Made by a program: the position numbers and the translations under genes | Notes under the pieces: generated by a model | Seen by the model: the letters and a program-made list of their open reading frames with translations, nothing else | The model's database searches: none | Told to the model about the DNA's origin: nothing | In this document: piece after piece, positions 1 through 6,037 of the stretch | How the letters are laid out: every line of letters begins with the position of its first letter | Numbering within the stretch: position 1 is the stretch's first letter | Source: Chthoniobacterales bacterium | GTDB taxonomy: Bacteria; Verrucomicrobiota; Verrucomicrobiia; Chthoniobacterales; UBA10450 | Direction of reading: 5' to 3' | NCBI GenBank assembly: GCA_013697365.1 | Contig: JACCXA010000141.1 | Location: forward strand, 1 to 6,054 | DNA length: 6,054 nt

Positions 1-1
1 G

Positions 2-169
2 ATCGGCACGATGGAGGACGAGGCGGCGCGCACGCGAACGCTCGAGCGCGTGGGCCGCGAAGTAGTGCGGCAGGATCCTGCGGAAGGGCCCGCCATGCTG
101 GAGGCGGCGGGTCTTAGTGCAGATCAGGTCGCGCGCTTACAACGCGGCCGGAGTGGGCGAGGGCGCTAG
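2..169 (+). CDS. C-terminal fragment of an uncharacterised helical-repeat protein
   Basis: The frame starting at base 2 is open from the window edge to a TAG at 167-169 and encodes 55 residues; the start lies outside the window. The visible sequence begins IGTMEDEAARTRTLERVGRE, continues with a VVRQDPAEGPAMLEAAGLS stretch, and ends in an Arg/Gly-rich tail. The spacing of an Arg-rich helix, then an aromatic or Val position, Gln-Asp-Pro, and a short Ala/Leu helix resembles one unit of the repeats seen in many hypothetical Verrucomicrobiota proteins (R...L..VA..W...DP..A..WL). That resemblance is from memory and only one unit is visible, so no function is assigned. Codon use is GC-rich at third positions like the neighbours, which supports real coding. 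It faces the GNAT gene at 220-672 tail to tail. Confidence 0.6.
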   Translation: MGTMEDEAARTRTLERVGREVVRQDPAEGPAMLEAAGLSADQVARLQRGRSGRGR

Positions 170-172
170 GCG

Positions 173-198
173 CGGCCGCCGCGTAAGGCCGGGATTTT
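173..198 (+). terminator. Weak possible intrinsic terminator
   Basis: A 5-base GC stem (CGGCC at 173-177 with GGCCG at 187-191, loop of 9) is followed by GGATTTT in the 50-base gap just after the upstream gene's stop. The stem is short and the T-run has only four bases and is offset by two or three bases, so this is a weak candidate. It is the only hairpin plus T-run seen in this convergent gap. Confidence 0.25.
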
Positions 199-219
199 AA
201 GTAAACACCTCTGCGCCCA

Positions 220-672
220 TCAATCCCGTCGCATCGTCACGGTATCCGTCTTGTGCTCGACAACTCTGAATCCGAACCGCTCATAGAGACGCACGGCCGG
301 GTGGGACGCGCCAACCCTTAAGGAGATTGCATCCTGCGCCGGATTCGCGCGCACCCACTGCGTGAGCAACGCGGCGCCGATGCCCCGATTGCGATGGCCC
401 GGTTGCACGGCGAAGGCGAGCTCCGGCAAGGCATCACCAATCGGCTGGCGGAACCAGACCGCACCGAGCAGTCCGTGATTTCCGGCGTCGTGCGCGACGA
501 AGCCCGCGTCGCCTGTGCGGCCCCAGTGCTCGGCGTAACGTGCGAACTCCGGCTGACGCACAATCTCGCGCGAAGGTTTGGTCCTGGCCTCCGGATGATG
601 CAATGCCTGATACAGCATTTCCCACAGGATGGGTTCATCCGCCGGCGTCAGCGGCCGAATCCGGTAATCCAT
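220..672 (-). CDS. GNAT family N-acetyltransferase
   Basis: This encodes a 150-residue single-domain cytoplasmic acetyltransferase that should transfer the acetyl group of acetyl-CoA to an amine; the substrate is unknown. The protein begins MDYRIRPLTPADEPILWEML, the usual first strand and helix of the fold. Motif A lies at about residues 84-106 (ELAFAVQPGHRNRGIGAALL), with the acetyl-CoA pyrophosphate-binding R94-x-x-G97-x-G99 turn. Motif B follows at about 117-136, ending in LYERFGF, where Tyr130 is the usual candidate general acid. Length matches the family. The frame stays open upstream to an ATG at 780, but that would add 36 residues unlike a GNAT N-terminus and would overlap the divergent gene at 761, so the ATG at 672 is chosen. 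There is no clear Shine-Dalgarno sequence. It is divergent from the ferritin-like gene. Confidence 0.88.
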   Translation of the reverse strand: MDYRIRPLTPADEPILWEMLYQALHHPEARTKPSREIVRQPEFARYAEHWGRTGDAGFVAHDAGNHGLLGAVWFRQPIGDALPELAFAVQPGHRNRGIGAALLTQWVRANPAQDAISLRVGASHPAVRLYERFGFRVVEHKTDTVTMRRD

Positions 673-760
673 GAGAAGAGCATCTGCGCATACCGCACGC
701 AGGTCTAGGCTTGTTCGCCTGAGGGAGCCGGAAGATGACGCGCATGCGATTCCCAATCTT
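673..760. promoter_or_regulatory. Divergent intergenic region between GNAT and ferritin-like genes
   Basis: These 88 bases must carry the promoters for both divergent genes if neither is read from further away. I see no convincing -35/-10 pair on either strand and no good ribosome binding site before either ATG. The only small symmetry is an 8-base palindrome, CGCATGCG at 741-748, which could be chance. The call rests on gene arrangement, not on recognised sites. Confidence 0.35.
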
Positions 761-1342
761 ATGGAATTGGAAACTCTCAAAGACTTATACGTGCACGAGC
801 TAAAAGACCTTTACAGCGCGGAGCGTCAGATCATCAAAGCGATGCCGAAAATGGTGAAGGCAGCCAGCAACAGGCAACTTAAGTCCGCCTTCAGCCAGCA
901 TCTTGATCAAACAAAGCGACAGGCGAAGCGGCTGGAAGATCTTCTCGCGAGCCATGGCCATTCGACCCGCGGTCCAAAGTGTCAGGGCATGGAGGGGGTT
1001 CTGAAGGAAGGCGACGAAATGATCGGCGAAGATGCCGATGAAGAGGTGCGCGATGCGGGGCTCATTTCCGCGGCCCAGCGCGTGGAGCATTACGAAATTG
1101 CCGGCTACGGTTGCGCTCGCACTTATGCCGAGCTTCTTGGCGATAAGAAGGGCGCGAAGGTCCTCGACACCACGATCAAGGAAGAAGGCGCCACCGACCA
1201 GAAGCTGACGAAGCTCGCTCGGTCCGTCATCAACGTGAAGGCGAAAGCCGCGCCGTCGAAATCGTCCCGGCAGAGAAACGAGCGCGAACAGGCGACGGTT
1301 TCGGGCGCGATCAAAGATTTCGTCAAGAAGGTAACCAAGTAA
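761..1342 (+). CDS. YciE/YciF-type ferritin-like protein (DUF892 family)
   Basis: The 193-residue product follows the Escherichia coli YciF pattern over its whole length, as recalled from memory. Helix 1 reads ELKDLYSAERQIIKAMPKM (about 13-31, with Glu21). Helix 2 runs about 37-62 and contains HLDQTKRQAKRLE. A KCQGMEGVLKEGDEMI segment lies at 73-88. Helix 3 has RDAGLISAAQRVEHYEIAGYG (97-117, Glu109 and Glu112), and helix 4 has IKEEGATDQKLTKLA (139-153, Glu141/142 and Asp146). The acidic residues on four helices form a candidate di-metal site. The family is small, soluble and dimeric, and is often linked to stress responses; its reaction is unproven. After residue 160 there is a Lys/Arg-rich tail of about 33 residues. 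The ATG at 761 is preferred over an in-frame ATG at 671 because it gives the family N-terminus and avoids overlap with the divergent gene. Confidence 0.92.
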   Translation: MELETLKDLYVHELKDLYSAERQIIKAMPKMVKAASNRQLKSAFSQHLDQTKRQAKRLEDLLASHGHSTRGPKCQGMEGVLKEGDEMIGEDADEEVRDAGLISAAQRVEHYEIAGYGCARTYAELLGDKKGAKVLDTTIKEEGATDQKLTKLARSVINVKAKAAPSKSSRQRNEREQATVSGAIKDFVKKVTK

Positions 1343-1386
1343 GGGCGCGCGTCGGACCGGAGGTTCACAACTCCGTCGACTGAAGG

Positions 1387-1932
1387 ATGCCACCCGAGCC
1401 GAAGGTCACCGTGCGTGTCGCCGAGCTCTCGGATGTCGATCAGATCCGGGACCTGATCGTGGTTTCGGCGCGCGCACTTAGCCGGGACTATTACAAGAGT
1501 GAGCAGATCGAAGCTGCAATCGCTCATGTTTTCGGCGTCGACACCACGTTGATCGCTGACGCCACCTATTTCGTGGCGGAGGAGAAAGGCGAACTTGTCG
1601 GGTGCGGAGGTTGGAGCAAACGGCGAACATTGTTCGGTGGCGACCAATATGCGGCGCGCGATCCCGGTCTGGCCGATCCTGCGAGGGACGCGGCAAGAAT
1701 TCGCGCCTTCTTCGTCCACCCAAAATTGGCGAGACAGGGCGTCGGGCGCACTCTGCTGACGAGGTGCGAAGCTGAGGCCCGCGCCGCCGGCTACAAATCA
1801 GCGGAGCTTATGTCGACCTTGCCAGGCGTGTCATTTTACGAAACGAACGGCTATCTACCTCGTCCGCGCACGACGTTTACAGTCGGAGAGGACGTCGAGA
1901 TCGAATTCGTGCCGATGAGGAAGGTCTTCTAG
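1387..1932 (+). CDS. GNAT family N-acetyltransferase (GGWSKRRTLFGGD subgroup)
   Basis: This is a 181-residue acetyl-CoA-dependent N-acetyltransferase with unknown acceptor. The N-terminal strand and helix (VTVRVAELSDVDQIRDLI, 7-24) are followed by a subgroup signature: RDYYKSEQIEAAIAHVFGVD at 33-52 and GCGGWSKRRTLFGGD at 72-86. Motif A is at 105-124 (IRAFFVHPKLARQGVGRTLL, with the Gly118-x-Gly120 turn). Motif B ends with SFYETNGY (149-156), where Tyr151 is the candidate acid. The same wording occurs in a widely distributed family of unassigned GNATs. An in-frame TGA at 1381-1383 makes the ATG at 1387 the earliest possible start. GAAGG directly abuts the ATG and a GGAGG lies at 1359-1363, about 23 bases upstream; neither is ideally spaced. 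It lies 44 bases after the ferritin-like gene on the same strand, so co-transcription is likely. It is not closely similar to the other GNAT in the window. Confidence 0.9.
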   Translation: MPPEPKVTVRVAELSDVDQIRDLIVVSARALSRDYYKSEQIEAAIAHVFGVDTTLIADATYFVAEEKGELVGCGGWSKRRTLFGGDQYAARDPGLADPARDAARIRAFFVHPKLARQGVGRTLLTRCEAEARAAGYKSAELMSTLPGVSFYETNGYLPRPRTTFTVGEDVEIEFVPMRKVF

Positions 1933-1996
1933 CCACGAACGACGGTGTCTAAAGCATCCACGAGATCTCCAACTTCGCCCGGAGGATGACAACGCC

Positions 1997-3724
1997 CTAC
2001 GCTCGCGGAGCGCCTTGTCGCCGGACGAGTCGGGGCAGAAGCGCGAGCAGAGTCAGCACGCCGATCCCGGTGCAGATGTGGGCGAACAACTCACCGTGCC
2101 TCACGTAAAACGTCGGCGTCGGATCGGTCGGCACGGAGATTTCGCCCGTGAGCACGCCTTCGGTGAACTGGCTGCCCGTCTCATCTAACAAAATCTGCGT
2201 GATGCGCCCGAACTCGTTGATGAAACAGGTGATGCCTGTGTTGGCCGATCGCACCATCGGAAGCCGATTCTCCACGCAGCGGAAGACGGCGTTGTCGAGA
2301 TGCTGTTGTGAGCCGGCGGAACGGAGGAACCACCCGTCGTTGGTCACGTTGGTGAGCAAGTTCGCGCCGCGCCGCACAAACTGCCGGGTCAGCTCGCCGA
2401 TCGTGTCTTCGAAGCAGATCAAGGGCGCCAGTCTCACATCTGGGCGCGACGTCTTCAGAACGGTGAACTCTTTCCCGAAACCAAAGTCTTCCGGCACCTG
2501 GTCCCCGACGATTGCGCCGATCCCCGGCAGCGTGTGGCGTCCCGGCACATATTCGCCAAACGGCACAAGGTGGAGTTTGCGATACAACTGAATCTGCTGA
2601 TCTCCACCAGCGACGAGAATCGCCGCGTTGTAGGCGTCCTGGTCATCTTCATCGATCACGCCAAGGAGCAGATCGGTTTTGATCTCTGAAGAGAACTGCA
2701 TCACGAAGTCGTAACTGTCGGTGCCCGGCAAGACGACATGAGGCATCGAGCTTTCCGGCCAAAGCAGGAGGTCGGGACGCGATTGCAGCGCCACGCGGCT
2801 GAGCTCCGCAAACTTATCGAACGTCGACTGCGCATGCTCAGCGCTGAACTTTTGCTCGCGCGGGATGTTCGGTTGCAATGCCGCGATCCGCACGGTGCTG
2901 GACGGTTGGCGCACTTGTACGGCACGGATTCCGTAGCCCATCACGCCGACGAGTGCCGCCATCGTCAGTGTCAGATCAAAATGCGGGCGCACCTTTCGGA
3001 CCTGTGTCTCCAGCATAAAGCGGCGCACGGTCGCGACCAGAATCACATTCGTCCATGCGGTCAGGAAAGAGAGACCCGCCACACCTGTCATGTCCACGAT
3101 TTGGATCATGGCCCATTGCGCATGCAAGGCGCTGCCGAGCATGTTCCAGCCCCAGCCGGAAAAGAGATGACTGCGCACGGTCTCGAGCGCGACCCAGGCG
3201 CTCGCGAGGAGGAAGGCGAGGAGCAGATTCCGAGAAGAGCTAAGCCACGGCGACGTGACTGGGACTGGGAGCGGCGCCTCCCTCCCGCCGGACGGAAGGC
3301 CGCCGCTCCCAGCCGCTTGTTTTTGTGCGAGGCGCTGGGTGACTGCATCAATGCCTGTCGGGCCTTTTACTGCCACCGGCCGCAGCCCGCCTGGACGCAG
3401 CCGGCCGGCGAGCCACCCCCAAAGCGCCATGTAAACGGCCATGTAAAGACCGACCAGGACGGCGCCGGGCACGGTGACCGTGACCAGCCACGAGAACACG
3501 CTCCCGAAAAACACCACCCCCGCGACGTAACCAAGGAGGAGGTCTCGGAGCCAACGGCGCTTTGCGTGTTCCCCGGAGAACCAAACTGCTGCCAGTAGAG
3601 GCGTTAGCGCTACCCAGCACAGCCATCCCTGACCGTATGGAGCAAAGCAGGCGCGGTAGAGTGCACCACTGGCAATGGCCGCGAGCCACGGCCAGCACCG
3701 CAGCGCTTTCTTCACCCAGTCCAC
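1997..3724 (-). CDS. lnt: Apolipoprotein N-acyltransferase
   Basis: Lnt adds the third acyl chain, from phospholipid, to the N-terminal cysteine of apolipoproteins in the inner membrane. The product has 575 residues; E. coli Lnt has about 512. An N-terminal membrane region has hydrophobic segments near 11-28, 33-50, 61-82, 86-106, 166-183, 205-232 and 252-270. The periplasmic carbon-nitrogen hydrolase domain spans about 278-535, and a last membrane segment lies at 548-566. The Glu-Lys-Cys triad is intact: Glu324 in LLWPESSMP, Lys383 in YRKLHLVPFGEYVP and Cys437 in APLICFED; Glu391 of the PFGEY motif is also present. The start is a GTG with no Shine-Dalgarno, 9 bases after the stop of the preceding gene and in the same frame, so translational coupling is plausible. 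The oddity is a long loop between segments 4 and 5 (about 108-165), part of which is encoded by a palindromic repeat. Confidence 0.97.
   Translation of the reverse strand: MDWVKKALRCWPWLAAIASGALYRACFAPYGQGWLCWVALTPLLAAVWFSGEHAKRRWLRDLLLGYVAGVVFFGSVFSWLVTVTVPGAVLVGLYMAVYMALWGWLAGRLRPGGLRPVAVKGPTGIDAVTQRLAQKQAAGSGGLPSGGREAPLPVPVTSPWLSSSRNLLLAFLLASAWVALETVRSHLFSGWGWNMLGSALHAQWAMIQIVDMTGVAGLSFLTAWTNVILVATVRRFMLETQVRKVRPHFDLTLTMAALVGVMGYGIRAVQVRQPSSTVRIAALQPNIPREQKFSAEHAQSTFDKFAELSRVALQSRPDLLLWPESSMPHVVLPGTDSYDFVMQFSSEIKTDLLLGVIDEDDQDAYNAAILVAGGDQQIQLYRKLHLVPFGEYVPGRHTLPGIGAIVGDQVPEDFGFGKEFTVLKTSRPDVRLAPLICFEDTIGELTRQFVRRGANLLTNVTNDGWFLRSAGSQQHLDNAVFRCVENRLPMVRSANTGITCFINEFGRITQILLDETGSQFTEGVLTGEISVPTDPTPTFYVRHGELFAHICTGIGVLTLLALLPRLVRRQGAPRA
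3265..3312. repeat. 48-base GC-rich inverted repeat inside lnt (REP-like)
   Basis: Perfect 12-base arms, CTGGGAGCGGCG at 3265-3276 and CGCCGCTCCCAG at 3301-3312, enclose a 24-base centre. The centre continues the stem imperfectly: CCT 3277-3279 with AGG 3297-3299, CC 3280-3281 with GG 3294-3295, and TCC 3283-3285 with GGA 3290-3292. A tandem hexamer ACTGGG (3258-3263 and 3264-3269) overlaps the left edge. It is read in frame by lnt as residues about 138-154 (AGSGGLPSGGREAPLPV), a low-complexity stretch in a cytoplasmic loop. A terminator role is unlikely, as it lies in mid-gene with no T-run. It looks like a REP or palindromic coding element; whether it is repeated elsewhere in the genome cannot be seen here. 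Confidence 0.7.
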
Positions 3725-3733
3725 GGAGAAAAT

Positions 3734-4048
3734 TTAGCCGCGACGGTCCCGGCGGGCGCGTTGCTCTTCGCGCTTTTTCGAGGGATTCATCGCGTCGCGC
3801 AGGTCCCGAGAATACGCGGGAGAAACGCGGAAGAACGTTTTCTCCACTTCCTCCACGGTGCGGAGGTTGACCCGATTCGCCACGACATAGTCCATTTCGA
3901 TCAAGCCATTCAGCGTCTCGATCAACTCGGCCTGTTCGACGGACTCAGCCTTCTCGAGCAGGACCTTGCCAAGGGTGGGCGAGCCGCTCGTCCCGATACT
4001 TTTCAGGACGCTGATCTCGCCGCCGCTGAGCTTGATTTCCTGCCCCAT
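3734..4048 (-). CDS. Small uncharacterised protein, possible winged-helix fold
   Basis: This encodes 104 residues, which I do not recognise as a named family. The first 58 residues suggest a helix (EISVLKSIG, 11-19), a second helix (TLGKVLLEKA, 25-34) and a longer one (EQAELIETLNGLIEMDYVVA, 38-57), ending in an apparent strand or wing. This order is like a winged-helix DNA-binding domain, but that is inference from pattern. A middle segment (VEEVEKTFFRVSPAYSRDL) is followed by a strongly basic tail (KKREEQRARRDRRG, 91-104) that could contact nucleic acid. It sits between the mutase stop and the lnt GTG on the same strand, with gaps of 42 and 9 bases, so it is probably part of the same transcript. 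Only a weak GGA precedes the ATG. In-frame codons upstream of the ATG encode a CxxC motif, so the true start is uncertain. Confidence 0.72.
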   Translation of the reverse strand: MGQEIKLSGGEISVLKSIGTSGSPTLGKVLLEKAESVEQAELIETLNGLIEMDYVVANRVNLRTVEEVEKTFFRVSPAYSRDLRDAMNPSKKREEQRARRDRRG

Positions 4049-4090
4049 CGTTCCGCAGTCTGTGCAATGGAAGGTCTGCTGTCGAGGCGC

Positions 4091-6037
4091 TTAGTGCACC
4101 CGCACGGCGGCGTCTTCCTGTAACCAACTCCAAAGCTGCTCGAGGTGCGCGCTCACCGACGTCTTGCTCTCGCTCAATTCGGTCTCACTTAACCGGGCGT
4201 TCGTCGGCCGCTTCTGCGCGAAGAGGTAATACTTTATCTTCGGCTCCGTCCCCGATCCGCGGATCGCGATTCGCGTCCGATCGTCCAATTCGAAGATGAG
4301 CATCTTCTCTTTCGGAATGGCGTCGCCCTCGACATCGCGGAAAGTCTCCGTCTCGAAATTCTTCACCGCCGTCACCTTTGATCCCAGCATTTCGGGCGGC
4401 GGATTCGCGACATACGATTCCAGCAACTGCTTGATTTTCGCCGCGCCTTCTGCGCCTTCGAAAGTCAGGGCGCCATTTTTTTCCTGGAAATAACCGAAGG
4501 TCGCGAAGACATCGTCGAGGAGGGCGTCCAGGGTTAAACCACGAGACTTCGCGTGTGCTGCCACTTCGCAAAACATGATCGTGGCGCCGTTCCCATCCTT
4601 GTCCCGCACGAAGTCTGCGCCGCTGTAGCCGTAGCTCTCTTCGCCTCCGAAAATGTAGAGCGACGAATGCTCCAGGCGGAGCCGGCGCGTCTCATCTTCC
4701 GAGAGCTCATGGTAGGGACGGCGAGCCTTGTCCTGCTTATCGCTGCCCGGACGCCGCAGCGCGGCATCCTTTCCAAAATCGTCTAACGACTTCGGCCCCG
4801 CGATCGCTCGCTCATATTTGCCGAGCTTCGCGCCGATGTATTTAAAGCCCGTCAACGTCTCGACGCAGCGCAATCCGTAATGCTCGGCAATCGCTTTCTG
4901 CAGATCAGTCGTGACGAAAGTTTTGATGATCACGCCGCGCTCGGCGTTCCCGGCGTGAAGCACACCCTGCTCGAAGAGCGTCTTCGCACGGTAGTACACC
5001 ATGAGCGAGCCGATTTGGTTTCCGGTTAGCAGTTTCATTTCGCCGGATGCGGTGCGGACGGCTACGCCCATGCGATCGCAGTCGGGATCGGTCGCGATCA
5101 CAAGGTCGGCGCTCTCCTTCAGAGCGAGCTCGACGCCGAGCTTCAGGGCCTCTGCGTTCTCGGGATTTGGCGAGGTAACAGTCGGAAATCGGCCGTCGAA
5201 CCCATCCTGTTCCTCAACAGTGATGAACTGAAAGCCCAGGCGTTCGAGCATCGGTTTAATGATCACGCCGCCAGTTCCGTGGATCGGCGTGAAGACGATG
5301 CGGAGATCTTTCGCCGAGCGGACCAGCTCCGGATCGAGCACGAGCGTTTCCAGCCGCTGCATGTAGGCATCGTCCACGTCCTGACCGAGCGTCGTCACTT
5401 CGCCCGGCGTTTCACTGCGCGGGTAGGCCTCGCTCGTGATTGCGTTGACTTGCGCGATGATTCCGCCGGCGTGTGGCTCGACGACCTGTGCGCCATCGCT
5501 GAAGTAAACCTTGTACCCGTTGTCATGCGGCGGGTTATGGCTGGCCGTGACGACGATTCCCGCGCTCGCGCGCAAATAGCGCACTGCAAACGACAGCTGA
5601 GGGGTAGAACGCGGCCCGTCGAAGAGGCAGGCATCGCAACCATTCTCCGCGGCCACTCGTGCGGCGAGGTCAGCAAATTCCTTCGAGAAAAAGCGCGTGT
5701 CATACGCGATCACAATTTTCGGTTTGCCAGCTAAACTCTTGGTTTCGAACCAATCGTGGAGATACGCCACCAGGCCCCGTGTGGCCCGGCCGATGTTGTA
5801 GAAGTTCATGGCGTTGGTGCCGACGCACGGGCACTCCGGCGGCTCCCCTACCGCCGCGGCCCCCCGTTCCGCCTGGGTGACGATTTTGCCGATGGTGCGT
5901 CCGCGTATTCCGCCGGTGCCGAAAGCGAGCGTCTTATAGAAGCGATCGTTTAGCTCATCCCAGGCTTCCATCGCCGCCAGTTCCGCGAGGACATGCGGGT
6001 AAAGTTCGGAGTCCGCACCTTCCAGAAGCGCCGTCAT
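4091..6037 (-). CDS. Phospho-sugar mutase (PgcA/PGM2-type alpha-D-phosphohexomutase)
   Basis: The 648-residue cytoplasmic enzyme should interconvert glucose-1-phosphate and glucose-6-phosphate, or related mannose or pentose phosphates, through a phosphoserine. Features in order: FGTGGIRG at 39-46; the catalytic loop TASHNPPHDNGYKVY with Ser166; the Mg-binding loop ATDPDCDRMGV with Asp317, Asp319 and Asp321; TLTGFKYIG at 394-402, typical of the PgcA/PGM2 branch; the sugar-binding loop GGEESYGY at 464-471; and the phosphate-binding loop RGSGTEPKIKYY at 593-604. All catalytic parts are intact. It is longer than Bacillus PgcA (about 580), mainly from extra residues at about 403-460, part of which is encoded by a short palindrome. 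The ATG at 6037 gives a normal family N-terminus, but only 17 bases lie upstream, without an in-frame stop, so a longer start is not excluded. It appears to be first of a three-gene leftward operon. Confidence 0.95.
   Translation of the reverse strand: MTALLEGADSELYPHVLAELAAMEAWDELNDRFYKTLAFGTGGIRGRTIGKIVTQAERGAAAVGEPPECPCVGTNAMNFYNIGRATRGLVAYLHDWFETKSLAGKPKIVIAYDTRFFSKEFADLAARVAAENGCDACLFDGPRSTPQLSFAVRYLRASAGIVVTASHNPPHDNGYKVYFSDGAQVVEPHAGGIIAQVNAITSEAYPRSETPGEVTTLGQDVDDAYMQRLETLVLDPELVRSAKDLRIVFTPIHGTGGVIIKPMLERLGFQFITVEEQDGFDGRFPTVTSPNPENAEALKLGVELALKESADLVIATDPDCDRMGVAVRTASGEMKLLTGNQIGSLMVYYRAKTLFEQGVLHAGNAERGVIIKTFVTTDLQKAIAEHYGLRCVETLTGFKYIGAKLGKYERAIAGPKSLDDFGKDAALRRPGSDKQDKARRPYHELSEDETRRLRLEHSSLYIFGGEESYGYSGADFVRDKDGNGATIMFCEVAAHAKSRGLTLDALLDDVFATFGYFQEKNGALTFEGAEGAAKIKQLLESYVANPPPEMLGSKVTAVKNFETETFRDVEGDAIPKEKMLIFELDDRTRIAIRGSGTEPKIKYYLFAQKRPTNARLSETELSESKTSVSAHLEQLWSWLQEDAAVRVH
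4749..4769. repeat. 21-base near-perfect palindrome inside the mutase gene
   Basis: Nine-base arms, GGACGCCGC (4749-4757) and GCGGCATCC (4761-4769), flank the loop AGC and pair at eight of nine positions. The mutase reads it as DAALRRPG (residues about 424-431), inside a charged, poorly structured insertion between the GFKYIG motif and the GGEES sugar loop. The form, a GGACGCCGC arm with a tiny loop, resembles dispersed palindromes I associate with Verrucomicrobiota genomes, but I cannot check copy number from this window. Confidence 0.5.

Noticed and set aside
89..111. Inverted repeat CCCGCC/GGCGGG
   Set aside because: A 6-base GC-only stem within coding DNA is expected by chance at this base composition.
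899..934. HLDQTKRQ in helix 2 of the ferritin-like protein in place of the more usual HLEET or HLEQT, suggesting a lost metal ligand
   Set aside because: Asp for Glu is conservative, and the following position varies among family members I recall, so loss of the metal site cannot be claimed.
800..1393. 197-codon open frame on the - strand
   Set aside because: It is antisense to the clearly recognised ferritin-like gene, with Arg/Phe-rich shadow composition and no family motif.
1123..1719. 198-codon open frame on the - strand
   Set aside because: It spans parts of two real genes and their gap on the opposite strand and shows no motif or plausible start context.
1965..1987. Possible hairpin (ATCTCC with GGAGGAT) in the convergent gap between the second GNAT and lnt
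   Set aside because: The stem is short and bulged and there is no T-run on either strand, so I do not call a terminator in the 64-base gap.
2738..3598. 286-codon open frame on the + strand
   Set aside because: It lies wholly antisense to the intact lnt gene, has an Arg/His/Pro-rich composition with no domain pattern, and arises from GC-rich third positions of lnt.
3761..4123. 120-codon open frame on the + strand
   Set aside because: It is antisense to the small operon gene and the mutase end; the leftward frame has the better composition and operon context.
5837..5856. Inverted repeat CGGCGG/CCGCCG with 8-base loop in the mutase gene
   Set aside because: The stem is only 6 bases in very GC-rich DNA, and the encoded segment (about residues 60-69) appears to be normal length for the family, so there is no sign of an insertion.
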